This document shows positions 35,484 to 42,850 of a stretch of DNA of 64,000 bases, one piece after another. The DNA is from Rhodopseudomonas palustris (lineage in GTDB: Bacteria; Pseudomonadota; Alphaproteobacteria; Rhizobiales; Xanthobacteraceae), in NCBI RefSeq assembly GCF_003031265.1, contig NZ_CP019966.1, positions 3,906,001 to 3,970,000 of the forward strand, written 5' to 3'. The notes under the pieces were generated by a model. That model had not been told where the DNA came from, did no database searches, and was given only the letters and a program-made list of their open reading frames with translations. How positions within the stretch are numbered: position 1 is the stretch's first letter; every line of letters starts with the position of its first letter. A program made the position numbers and the translations under genes.

Positions 35484-36500
35484 ATGACCCAGAATGACGT
35501 AGCACCCTCCTCTAATCGTCATCCCGATCTACTGACTCATCTCGCCCTCAAAGCAATCAGATTTTTCGCTTCGCTCCCAACATCGATCCAATGGACAATA
35601 TTAACGATTCTGAAATCTATACTCGCATCGTCGATCCTTTCACTCCTAGCCATCTACGCAACCGCTGCATTCGCAATTCGAAACGGATTCCGGGTTCCAG
35701 TTGAGAACACTCCTTTCATCCAGTTCGCAATCGCACTAGGAACATTTGTCAGCTTCGCAGGAACGATCGCCACATTCACCTTACTAATAGTAATCATCGA
35801 CAACATAGAAACGCAATTTGAAATGGGCTTTCGCCTTCTGCGAAAAACAATCGGCACCCTGAAACCGGTCTCATACAAAAGTCGATCACGAGCAGTGAAG
35901 ACAATCGAAATCGCCCAATGGGCCACGAAGACAATCTTTGGCAGCCGTTTCACGTTGTTGATCGCCTTGTTGGGATTCGTTTCCAGCGCAGCAACTTTGA
36001 TATTTCCAAAAACGTTCACATACCTCGCGATTCCGGGAAGCAGCTTTATCGGACCCATCGACTTCGCGGGTAAAATGTTCCTGGCCTCAATCTGCACGTT
36101 GGCAATCTGGTGTGTCACCAACGAACTGACCTGGATTGCAGCGCAAGCATTTGCAGCGCTGATAATACTACTTTTCATGGTAATCGGACTATTTACTAAC
36201 GATGTATATGGATCCTTCCTCAGAATCGTACGGTTTGGCGGTGGAATAGAGGCATCATTGACTTTCGTCACCAACGACAAGGGCCAAGAGCAAGCGATAG
36301 TTGGCAATCTTCTGATCCTGACGACAACTCACGCGATCCTGCTCGAAAAAGAACGACACGACATCGTCGAGATACCCTCCAAGAATATCACGATGTTTCG
36401 ATATTCGTCGGACCCCGCTTGGGAGCTACCCAATTACATAACAACCAAACAGTTGAAATACATTGACCTCGATATCATTCATGGAACCCGTAGCCCGTAG
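35484..36500 (+). CDS. AT-rich orphan multi-span membrane protein
   Basis: 338 residues from the ATG at 35484 (AAAGA about 11 nt upstream; a TTG 9 nt earlier is less likely). Helices are visible at roughly 37-65 (ILTILKSILASSILSLLAIY), 80-105 (FAIALGTFVSFAGTIATFTL), about 160-180 and a long pair about 195-240. A C-terminal soluble domain of about 90 residues follows (SLTFVTNDKGQEQAIVGNLL, then THAILLEKERHDIVEI). Codons are unlike the neighbours, with many AT-ending. The TAG stop is part of the REP sequence at 36496. I do not recognise the family; it may be acquired DNA or the remains of a longer gene. Confidence 0.72.
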   Translation: MTQNDVAPSSNRHPDLLTHLALKAIRFFASLPTSIQWTILTILKSILASSILSLLAIYATAAFAIRNGFRVPVENTPFIQFAIALGTFVSFAGTIATFTLLIVIIDNIETQFEMGFRLLRKTIGTLKPVSYKSRSRAVKTIEIAQWATKTIFGSRFTLLIALLGFVSSAATLIFPKTFTYLAIPGSSFIGPIDFAGKMFLASICTLAIWCVTNELTWIAAQAFAALIILLFMVIGLFTNDVYGSFLRIVRFGGGIEASLTFVTNDKGQEQAIVGNLLILTTTHAILLEKERHDIVEIPSKNITMFRYSSDPAWELPNYITTKQLKYIDLDIIHGTRSP

Positions 36501-36587
36501 GGCGGATTAGCGAAGCGTAATCCGCCGGCACTTGGACGCAAGCTCTGCCGCCGTTTGGCGGGTTACGCCTTGGCTAACCCGCCCTAC
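36496..36587. repeat. REP pair (BIME-like) overlapping the end of the orphan gene
   Basis: REP 1 at 36496-36526 is CGTAGGGCGGATTAGCG then AAGCGTAATCCGCC. The related inverted element at 36557-36587 is GGCGGGTTACGCCTTGGCTA then ACCCGCCCTAC. Each is a hairpin, and the two are head to head. The TAG inside the first is the stop codon of the preceding gene. They match elements flanking the RAYT gene downstream. Confidence 0.9.
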
Positions 36588-36600
36588 AGCCGCTATCGGC

Positions 36601-36990
36601 TCACGCGAGCTGCGCTACGACGGCGGCTTTGTCGATGATCGACCAGACTTCCACGATGCGGCGATCGGAAAACGCGTAGAACACGTTTTCGGCGAAGCGG
36701 ACTCGTCTGCCATTGACGGCAAGGCCGAACAGCTCGCCCGATGGGGTGCAGTCGAACCACAGCCGGCTCGCGACCCGCGGCGGTTCGGATACCAGCCATT
36801 TGATGTCGAAGTGAAGGTCAGGGATCGCGCGAAAATCCCGCTGCAGCATATCGCGATAGCCGGTAAGCCCGACCCGCTCGCCGTTGTAGGACATATCCTC
36901 GCCGACGAATTGGTCCAGCTTCGGCCAATCCTGCCGGTTCAGGCAGGCGATGTAGCCGCGGTAGATCTCGGAGAGTTCGGCGGGGGTCAT
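36601..36990 (-). CDS. SnoaL-like ester cyclase / NTF2-fold protein
   Basis: 129 residues with the NTF2-like alpha+beta cone pattern: ELSEIYRGYIACLNRQDWPK, FVGEDMSYNGE, GYRDMLQRDFRAIPDLHFDI, and the C-terminal RRIVEVWSIIDKAAV. These match the SnoaL/ester cyclase family, in which small proteins form a hydrophobic pocket and sometimes act in catabolism of aromatics or polyketides. Catalytic residues cannot be assigned. It is bounded on the low-coordinate side by the REP pair and on the other by about 140 bp and a second REP pair. Confidence 0.82.
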   Translation of the reverse strand: MTPAELSEIYRGYIACLNRQDWPKLDQFVGEDMSYNGERVGLTGYRDMLQRDFRAIPDLHFDIKWLVSEPPRVASRLWFDCTPSGELFGLAVNGRRVRFAENVFYAFSDRRIVEVWSIIDKAAVVAQLA

Positions 36991-37130
36991 CGGATCATCC
37001 TATTTGACCATGGCGGATGACGCTTCGCTCAGCCGCGCGACGCCATCTGTATGATGATCCCGCAAAGCTGAAGCAGTTCCACCTCCACACCGATTTGCCC
37101 TGCAACTCATGATCCACGGGATCACGCAGC

Positions 37131-37224
37131 CGTAGGGCGGATTAGCGTAGCGTAATCCGCCCTTGCGCCAAGGCACCGTCACGTTGGCCCGGCGGGTTAC
37201 GCCTTCGGCTAACCCGCCCTACGG
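37131..37224. repeat. REP pair adjacent to the RAYT transposase gene
   Basis: 37131-37161 is CGTAGGGCGGATTAGCG then TAGCGTAATCCGCC. 37191-37224 is GGCGGGTTACGCCTTCGGCT then AACCCGCCCTACGG. Same two elements, same order and similar spacing as at 36496-36587, so it is a repeated unit of about 92-94 bp. It ends 10 bp beyond the stop of the RAYT gene. Confidence 0.92.
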
Positions 37225-37234
37225 TCAAGCGACG

Positions 37235-37765
37235 CTAGGCTTCGCCGAACTCACCTTCGACACTGGCATCACCCGCCCAGTCGAGCGGAAACACCCCGCG
37301 TCGGACGTCGCGATGGAACGACGAATACGGCCAATCCTGCACACGGCTAACCAGCCCATGCTTCACCGGGTTGATCATGCAGTAGTCGACGTGGTGCGCG
37401 TAGTCGGCCTCATCCCGGATGAGATGCTCCCAGAACCGGCGCTGCCAGATGCCACGTTCGCCCAGCTTGGCACGGACCGCGCTCAGCCGCTCCTCTTTCG
37501 GCAGTGCCTTTGCGAAATGCGTCTTGATCAGCCGCCAGCGGGTCGAAAAATCGGCATCGCCGGGCGGCAGAGTCCACACCGCGTGAAGATGGTCTGGAAG
37601 CACCACGACGGTATCGATCTCGAACGGAAAGCGCTCCCGCGTGCGCGCGACCGCGTCGCGCAGGGCGGTGATGTGATCGACCAGCAGTGTGTTGCGGCGT
37701 TCGAGCAGAGCGACGGTGAAGAACCAGCATCCGCCCGGAACGAAGGCACGACGGTAGTTCGGCAT
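37235..37765 (-). CDS. REP-associated tyrosine transposase (RAYT, TnpA-REP / Y1 family)
   Basis: 176 residues. HUH motif: DHLHAVWTLP with His59 and His61. The catalytic Tyr is Tyr128 in HHVDYCMINPVKHGLV, followed by DWPYSSF, the classic RAYT tail. The N-terminus NYRRAFVPGGCWFFTVALLE is also typical. RAYTs nick single-stranded REP hairpins and are domesticated relatives of IS200/IS605 Y1 transposases. This copy is complete and flanked by REPs on both sides (37131-37224 and 37785-37816), the usual REPtron layout. It probably drives or drove spread of the GTAGGGCGG elements here. Confidence 0.94.
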   Translation of the reverse strand: MPNYRRAFVPGGCWFFTVALLERRNTLLVDHITALRDAVARTRERFPFEIDTVVVLPDHLHAVWTLPPGDADFSTRWRLIKTHFAKALPKEERLSAVRAKLGERGIWQRRFWEHLIRDEADYAHHVDYCMINPVKHGLVSRVQDWPYSSFHRDVRRGVFPLDWAGDASVEGEFGEA

Positions 37766-37784
37766 CGGGCACCTCGTACGCAGA

Positions 37785-37816
37785 TGGCGGATTACGCTCC
37801 GCTAATCCGCCCTACG
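37785..37816. repeat. REP element upstream of the RAYT gene (inverted)
   Basis: TGGCGGATTACGCTCCGCTA then ATCCGCCCTACG, the reverse orientation of the elements at 36496 and 37131. It starts 19 bp before the RAYT start codon, so REPs bracket the gene in inverted orientation. Confidence 0.9.
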
Positions 37817-37828
37817 ATCGCCTCTCCG

Positions 37829-38341
37829 CTACTTCACCGCCGCGCGCATCGCTTTCCAGTCGAAGCCTTTCGCCGTCGCCAGCGCTTCGTCTTCGCCGAG
37901 GCCTTTGAACGACAGCGACAGTGCGGCGGAGGGGCCGAGCGCGATCAGGATGGTGCCGGACTTGTCGCTGGCCTGGAACGTCCGCGTCACCTTGAAGCCG
38001 TCGATGGTGGTGGTGTTGGCCGGGCCGTGGCTGGCCTCGGTCTTCATCCCGGTGCCGCCGGCCGCCAGCCGGCTTTGTGCCGGCGCGCCGGCGAGCAGTT
38101 GGACGCTGACATGGATCTCGCCGCGCTCATAGCCGCGCTGCGCCACCACGATACGGCTACCGCCGTCCTGCATCGCCAGGCCGCCGAGCTTGCCGGCTTT
38201 CCAGCCCGGCAGCTCTATCAGCAGCGGCGCGTACGGCTCCAGCCCGTCCCCGGCGCGCGCCGGCGACCGCGGCTCCAGCACCGCTGCGGCCAGCGCGGGC
38301 AACGCGACAGCCAAACCAGCAAAACGACGACGCGCGATCAT
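37829..38341 (-). CDS. Exported hypothetical protein
   Basis: 170 residues from the ATG at 38341, which gives a signal peptide (MIARRRFAGLAVALPALAAAV, RR pair in the n-region). The mature part is beta-rich with GLEPYAPLLIELPGWKAGKL, DGGSRIVVAQRGYERGEIHV and TTIDGFKVTRTFQASDKSGT, and ends in GLGEDEALATAKGFDWKAMR. It looks like a small periplasmic or lipocalin-like domain, but no family is certain. It lies 63 bp upstream (in its reading direction, downstream) of the RAYT region and has normal composition for the window. Confidence 0.78.
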   Translation of the reverse strand: MIARRRFAGLAVALPALAAAVLEPRSPARAGDGLEPYAPLLIELPGWKAGKLGGLAMQDGGSRIVVAQRGYERGEIHVSVQLLAGAPAQSRLAAGGTGMKTEASHGPANTTTIDGFKVTRTFQASDKSGTILIALGPSAALSLSFKGLGEDEALATAKGFDWKAMRAAVK

Positions 38342-38645
38342 GGCAACCTCCGGTTCAAGACAGCGCCCCAACCTAACAAGGCCGCAAGCCGCGGCATTGA
38401 TCCGAGCGCACGATCGCCGAAGGTCGCAGGCATCGCGTGGAAGACCCAAGCGCGCCGGATCGGACGCAGGCCGCATCGACACGACGCCATCCCCGAACCA
38501 CGACGTCCGCTGCGCTCAAGCCGTCCGACGAGCTATCCGCTCCGCGCTGATACCGGTTCGCCTGAGTGGACCGGATCGGCAGAGCCGCGTCTGCGAGCTG
38601 CGAGCCCCGCGCCAACGCCGCTCGCGAGATCCTCGCCCTCGCCTG
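38342..38645. other. Intergenic region without recognised features
   Basis: 304 bp between an exported protein gene and the putative immunity gene. There is no credible coding sequence on either strand and no strong hairpin or repeat. Confidence 0.5.
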
Positions 38646-39110
38646 TCACGGCTTTCGAAAGCCTTCAAGCGCCCGCCGAACCGCCTCCTCGATCAACGCC
38701 CGGCTCCTATCCAGCTCAGCGGCAACCTCGGCGGCGCGGGCCGGCGAGATCAGCTTGCCCTCCGCGCAATCGAGCACGAGGCCGACCGTCGCCTCGGCGT
38801 AGGCGGCTGCGGCGAGATAGGCGGACACTCCAGCGTCGATGTCGCCGCCCCAGCGAAACGCGAGCGCGTATCGCCAGGACCGCTCGAACGTCACTTTCGG
38901 CGTCTCGGACATCAGGACCTTCGCGTCCCAATGATCGCACTCGAACGCCGACGGCCGATCGCGAAGCACGACGGGCAACGCGCCGTGGCTGCTTGCAAAC
39001 GGGGTCGCGGCCGACAGCCGTAGCGGGAAACCCTTTGCGTCGATGACGCTCTGCCAGTCCGCCATCGAACTCAGCTTCTGGTCCGACAGCACGTAGATTT
39101 CCATCGACAT
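38646..39110 (-). CDS. Putative immunity protein paired with the upstream nuclease-like toxin
   Basis: 154 residues, starting 1 bp after the stop of the toxin-like gene (ATG at 39110; an in-frame ATG two codons later is also possible). Acidic to neutral alpha/beta protein: MEIYVLSDQKLSSMADWQSV, GALPVVLRDRPSAFECDHWD, LAFRWGGDIDAGVSAYLAAA and a C-terminal helix rich in Ala/Glu. No signal, no TM and no enzyme motif. The FRWGGD plus Ala-rich helix pattern resembles small bacterial immunity proteins, but the family is not assigned with certainty. The immunity role is inferred from tight coupling to 39112-39774. Confidence 0.6.
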   Translation of the reverse strand: MSMEIYVLSDQKLSSMADWQSVIDAKGFPLRLSAATPFASSHGALPVVLRDRPSAFECDHWDAKVLMSETPKVTFERSWRYALAFRWGGDIDAGVSAYLAAAAYAEATVGLVLDCAEGKLISPARAAEVAAELDRSRALIEEAVRRALEGFRKP

Positions 39111-39111
39111 G

Positions 39112-39774
39112 TCAAATCCCTCGGGTAATCGGGCGCGCCCGCGAACGCGACCTGAAAGTGCTTAGAACAATCTGCTTTCGCGAAATTCCTCGGACGACAT
39201 TCAGTTCGAAGACGGGGGTGTCCGGCGCGGCCCGCGTCTTCGCCCGAAGTTCGTCCGCTCGGGCCCGCGATATCGTCTGGGCACCGGTTTTGACATCATA
39301 GATCGCGATAATATCCCCTTGCACATTACGGAGCGTTGCATCGGTTCTGATCGTTCCGGCGAGCCCGTAGTAGGGATCAACGGTGTCGAGACTGAAACTC
39401 CGTTCGATGTCTCCCACGCCTGGAAGCCCCTGGAGCCTTAACGCTACCCCGAACGCAATGTGGACGGCGGTGCCGTACAACGCAGGCGACATTTTCGGTA
39501 AGTATTCCAACGCCCCCATGACGCGAGCGAGCGTATTACTCAGCGCCACCGATGTTTCATCAATCTCCGCGATGCCAGTGAAGAATCCGGTCGAGGTCGA
39601 CACCTCGACACCACTCTCGAGCGTCCATCTGCCAAGTTCGTTACGAGGCTGCTCCTCTCTGAAGCCGGCTTTGATCGTGGAACGGGAAAGCCGCCGTTCT
39701 CTAAGTTCGACTCTGATCGCCGCAAGTTCGGCTCTCCACCGCAACAGATTCCATTTTTCGAATAACAACGACAT
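39112..39774 (-). CDS. Candidate nuclease toxin module with PRNELGRW linker and PD-(D/E)xK-like motif
   Basis: 220 residues. Near residue 43 it has PRNELGRW, a variant of the PRDExGRW motif that commonly precedes C-terminal toxin domains in alphaproteobacterial polymorphic toxins and phage proteins. The C-terminal half has TIRTDATLRNVQGDIIAIYD then VKTG: Asp145, then Asp160-x-Lys162, with hydrophobic strands as in PD-(D/E)xK nucleases. After it comes a helix, RARADELRAK. The N-terminal 40 residues are charged helix and no signal or large trafficking domain is present, so this may be a stand-alone or orphan toxin cassette. The next gene (38646-39110) begins 1 bp later. Confidence 0.65.
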   Translation of the reverse strand: MSLLFEKWNLLRWRAELAAIRVELRERRLSRSTIKAGFREEQPRNELGRWTLESGVEVSTSTGFFTGIAEIDETSVALSNTLARVMGALEYLPKMSPALYGTAVHIAFGVALRLQGLPGVGDIERSFSLDTVDPYYGLAGTIRTDATLRNVQGDIIAIYDVKTGAQTISRARADELRAKTRAAPDTPVFELNVVRGISRKQIVLSTFRSRSRARPITRGI

Positions 39775-40717
39775 TGCTCATCAGCTCCGCGCTTCGTCAA
39801 ATTCATCATGTCTGCATTTTTTCCTATCGCGACACATTTTGGATTTATTCCTGAGACAGAATAATTTGCCTGTGTCCTGTCAGCGAACCTCGCTGTGCTA
39901 AGCGTCGTCGAGCAGGACGGACCGTTTCGCCAACCCAACCGGCAAAGTGATCGCTCGCGAGACTGACATCGAGCAGCGAAGGTAGATGCGGCGATCGCGC
40001 CAGCGACACGGTCACTGCCCGGCTGGATGGAGCGCTGCGAAATCCGGGACGCAGCCTTGCAATGTCTCGGTCTTTCGGATCGGCGTTCTCACTCCGCCGC
40101 AGGTGCGGTGGTTATGGACTCCGGGCTCGCGCGGAGCCTGTCATCGGGCCGGCCGAAGGCCGGACCCGGTGGCGCGCCCCGGAATGACGAACGAGAGGGT
40201 ATCCACGACGTCATGCGCGGGCTCGACCCGGGCATCCATCCATTGATAACCCGCTGTGTAATCGTCGCCCTCGTCCAGATGATGGGTCGCCGGGTCGAGC
40301 CCGGCGACGACGCGAGGGGCGCAAAAGGTCCCGATACCAAAAGATCGCCGCTGGTGGGCGCGCCGTGAGGCGATGCGCGATGAATCGCAAACCATCGCGA
40401 CCAACCACCAACTTTGCGCCAAGCGGCGCGTCCGTCCCTCGTCGTGACGACGACGGGCGCAAACCTCGGACGCTGCGGCGCTGCGGCGCTGCGAGAATGT
40501 GGCTGCATGTCCAGGGCCGAACTAATTGCACGCTTCCTGCCGAACGACACTCCATCATACCGGCATGTGCAACAAACGGTGCATTCGTCATCATTGTCGA
40601 ACGCTCCACAGGCGCGATTTCGGCGCGCACTCAGCTTTAGATTGTGCCCGATCAATGCTGCGCGCCGGCAGGCTCCTAAGCTCGGCGGTGAACTAACAAC
40701 CTGAAGGAACGTTGGTC
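39775..40717. other. Long intergenic region with palindromic remnants
   Basis: 943 bp without a gene that I can support. The first about 120 bp are AT-rich. Between about 40088 and 40330 lie several palindromic pieces described separately. Frames here read as low-complexity, with no family and no ribosome site. No trafficking domain for the adjacent toxin gene is found here. Confidence 0.55.
40208..40312. repeat. Palindromic repeat, family F
   Basis: Left arm ACGTCATGCGCGGGCTCGAC then CCGGGCATCC; right arm GATGATGGGTCGCCGGGTCG then AGCCCGGCGACGACG. The left arm resembles the ATGCCCGGGTTCGACCCGGG hairpin after thiC. Just before it (40138-40190) is another palindrome, CGGGCCGGCCGAAGGCCGG. These look like mosaic repeat remnants in non-coding DNA. 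Confidence 0.6.
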
Positions 40718-41002
40718 ATGCCCGCATCCGACGTACAGACCTTGCATGGTTTTCTGTTCGCCAAGCTCGCCGCGATCGGTTCCCGCAGCGAAACGCCAAT
40801 CTATTATCTGCAGCATTTCGACGACAGCGAGCAGCGCATCGCGATCGATGCCCGCCCGTTCAACGACGAGCCGAAGCTGCGGCCCTATCTCGCCACCAAG
40901 GTGACGGTGACCGGCACGCAGGGGCCGGAGTACTTCCACGTCGCCTCGATCAGCCGCTGCGCGTCGGATACTCACGGCTGCGGCATCAACTGGGGCGGCT
41001 AA
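40718..41002 (+). CDS. Small hypothetical protein with C-terminal Cys pair
   Basis: 94 residues from the ATG at 40718, with GAAGGAAC 7 nt upstream. Sequence features: TPIYYLQHFDDSEQRIAIDA, RPFNDEPKLRPYLATKVTVT and a C-terminal SRCASDTHGCGINWGG. No signal or TM; probably a compact cytoplasmic beta-protein with a possible metal or disulfide site at CASDTHGC. Composition matches core genes. No family recognised. Confidence 0.7.
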   Translation: MPASDVQTLHGFLFAKLAAIGSRSETPIYYLQHFDDSEQRIAIDARPFNDEPKLRPYLATKVTVTGTQGPEYFHVASISRCASDTHGCGINWGG

Positions 41003-41081
41003 GCCGGCGGCGGCACGGCGCGCACGCGAACCGAAGACCGCGGCAGCGATGCGCGCCGCTGCGCCCCCCGGACGGACGGCG

Positions 41082-41097
41082 TTAACGATCGTTTAAC
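41082..41097 (+). promoter_or_regulatory. CtrA-type box
   Basis: TTAA-CGATCGT-TTAAC: an exact match to the alphaproteobacterial CtrA consensus TTAA-N7-TTAAC. It lies 75 bp before the start of the small gene at 41172, in an AT-richer stretch with further T/A-rich sequence downstream that could be the promoter. Confidence 0.7.
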
Positions 41098-41171
41098 GAT
41101 ACCAAAACGCTGACGCGAACCAGACAATTGTCGTCGCGATTAGTATCGCATCACAGCAATGGAGAGATGCG

Positions 41172-41360
41172 ATGAGCGAAGCGACGTTGATACTTCCGAA
41201 CATGCGCGGCGGCTGCGCCACCGCCAATGGCAAGGTGCACACGCTGTTTCAGATCAACAGCCGCGTCCGCCGTCCAATGGCGCGGCCGGTTGCCGCGACC
41301 TCATCGCCGCCGGCGGCGAATGATGATCACGCGGCGGATGATAGCACCCGCGAAGGCTGA
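41172..41360 (+). CDS. Small hypothetical protein
   Basis: 62 residues with GGAGAG 5 nt before the ATG, a convincing ribosome site. Sequence: MSEATLILPNMRGGCATANG, KVHTLFQINSRVRRPMARPV, then an Ala/Pro/Asp tail. No signal or TM. The CtrA-type box upstream supports it being a real transcription unit. It ends 17 bp before the end of the convergent monooxygenase gene. Function unknown. Confidence 0.6.
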   Translation: MSEATLILPNMRGGCATANGKVHTLFQINSRVRRPMARPVAATSSPPAANDDHAADDSTREG

Positions 41361-41377
41361 GTCCGGCGCGCCGCAGC

Positions 41378-42670
41378 TCACGCCGCCGCCGGCTCCTTCA
41401 CCCGCGCGCCGGGCTGAATCGTCGGCGGCGCGGCGTTGAGGTGATCGATCGCGAAACCGGCGGCGGCCTTGTAGCCGGCCATGAAGGCGGCGCGCTCGGC
41501 CGGCGGGATCACGTCGTCGATGTTTTCGAAGGTGCCGCCGCAGCGCTCGTCGACCAGGTTGAGCAGGCCGAACGGACCGGCGCCGCGATTGCGCAGGATC
41601 AGCTGCGAGATCGGCCCGCACAGCTTGGCATCGAACGCCGCCAGCGCGGCTTCGGTGGCACCGTGCGTCACCATCGCGGCGCCGAGTTCGCGCGCGTCGA
41701 CGATCGCCTGAGTGCCGCCGTTCGAGCCGGTCGGATACATCGCGTGTGCGGCGTCGCCGATCAGTACCACCGGGCCGTCGCGCCAGGTCTCGACCGGATC
41801 GCGGTCGATCATTGGATTCTCGTAAGCGGAGTCGGCCTCGCGGATCATCGCCGGCACGTCGAGCCAATCCCACACCCAGCCGTCGAAATGATGCGCGAAC
41901 TCGGAGGTCGGCACCTGCCGGAACCAGCCCTGCTGCTTCCAGCCTTCGGCATTGTCGAGCGTGACCTCGGCGATCCAGTTCAGCATCGACAGCCCGGTCG
42001 CCGGATCCGGGTGCGAGATCGGATAGATCACTACGCGGTGGCGATGGGTGCCGAGCCCGATGAACGAGGCGCCGCTGCGGGTCGGTTTGCCCCATGTGGT
42101 ACCGCGCCACATCACCGCGCCGCCCCAATGGATCGGCGGCTGGTTCGGATGCATCTGCGCCCGCACCGCAGAGTGAATGCCGTCGGCGCCGATCAGCAGC
42201 GCGCCGGTCACTTCCGAGCTGCCGCCATCGGCGTGCTCCAGCGTCGCCACGACGCCGTCAGCGGTCTTGCGATAGGAGGCGACGCGGCGGCCGAGCTGGA
42301 CGGCGTCGGCACCGAGCCGCTCGACCACGCGCGCGTGCAACAGCATGTGGAAGCGGCCGCGATGCACCGCATATTGCGGCCAACGATAGCCGGCGGCATT
42401 GCCGCGCGGCTCCGCATAGATGTCGTTGCCGTTGAGTCCGACCAGCGCCCATTCCTTCGCCGGCAGGCCGACGCCGTCGAGGTCGGCTTCGGTGATGCCG
42501 AGGTCGAGCAGTTCGCGCACCGCGTTCGGCTGCAGGTTGATGCCGACGCCGAGCGGCCGCATCTCGCGCGCCGCCTCATAGACGACGCAGGGCACGCCGA
42601 TCTGATGCAGCGTCAACGCCGCCGCAAGCCCGCCAATGCCGCCGCCGGCGATGATGACTCTGTCGCTCAT
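41378..42670 (-). CDS. FAD-dependent monooxygenase (PhzS / salicylate hydroxylase-like)
   Basis: 430 residues. Dinucleotide motif RVIIAGGGIGGLAAALTLHQ at residues 4-23, central LLIGADGIHSAVR (DG motif), and the GD motif VVLIGDAAHAMYPTGSNGGT. These define group A flavoprotein hydroxylases using NAD(P)H. The region YPISHPDPATGLSMLNWIAE is frequent in the PhzS-like flavin-dependent oxidoreductases. It should hydroxylate an aromatic or heteroaromatic compound. Substrate unknown; no catabolic partner genes adjoin. A short palindrome-free upstream region of 180 bp separates it from the divergent gene at 42851. Confidence 0.92.
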   Translation of the reverse strand: MSDRVIIAGGGIGGLAAALTLHQIGVPCVVYEAAREMRPLGVGINLQPNAVRELLDLGITEADLDGVGLPAKEWALVGLNGNDIYAEPRGNAAGYRWPQYAVHRGRFHMLLHARVVERLGADAVQLGRRVASYRKTADGVVATLEHADGGSSEVTGALLIGADGIHSAVRAQMHPNQPPIHWGGAVMWRGTTWGKPTRSGASFIGLGTHRHRVVIYPISHPDPATGLSMLNWIAEVTLDNAEGWKQQGWFRQVPTSEFAHHFDGWVWDWLDVPAMIREADSAYENPMIDRDPVETWRDGPVVLIGDAAHAMYPTGSNGGTQAIVDARELGAAMVTHGATEAALAAFDAKLCGPISQLILRNRGAGPFGLLNLVDERCGGTFENIDDVIPPAERAAFMAGYKAAAGFAIDHLNAAPPTIQPGARVKEPAAA

Positions 42671-42850
42671 GAGAAGGACGTCCTACCCGCTTGTGATTGC
42701 GACTTGCTGTAGCCAGCAACGCCCGGCGAGGCAAGCAAGGGCGGCCGACAGGGTGCGGGCGCGGCGCGACTGGTATTCGGCTTTCGCCGCGACGATGCCG
42801 CTTGACGAAGTCGAACATATCGGGAACATTCTGCAATCAGAAATTGCGGG

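Noticed and set aside
37235..37765. Complete IS200/IS605 insertion sequence
   Set aside because: No TnpB and no IS-type left/right ends; the flanks are REPs, so RAYT fits better.
38646..39774. Contact-dependent inhibition (CdiA/CdiB) system
   Set aside because: No CdiB-like transporter or long filamentous hemagglutinin repeats nearby; the toxin-like protein is only 220 residues.
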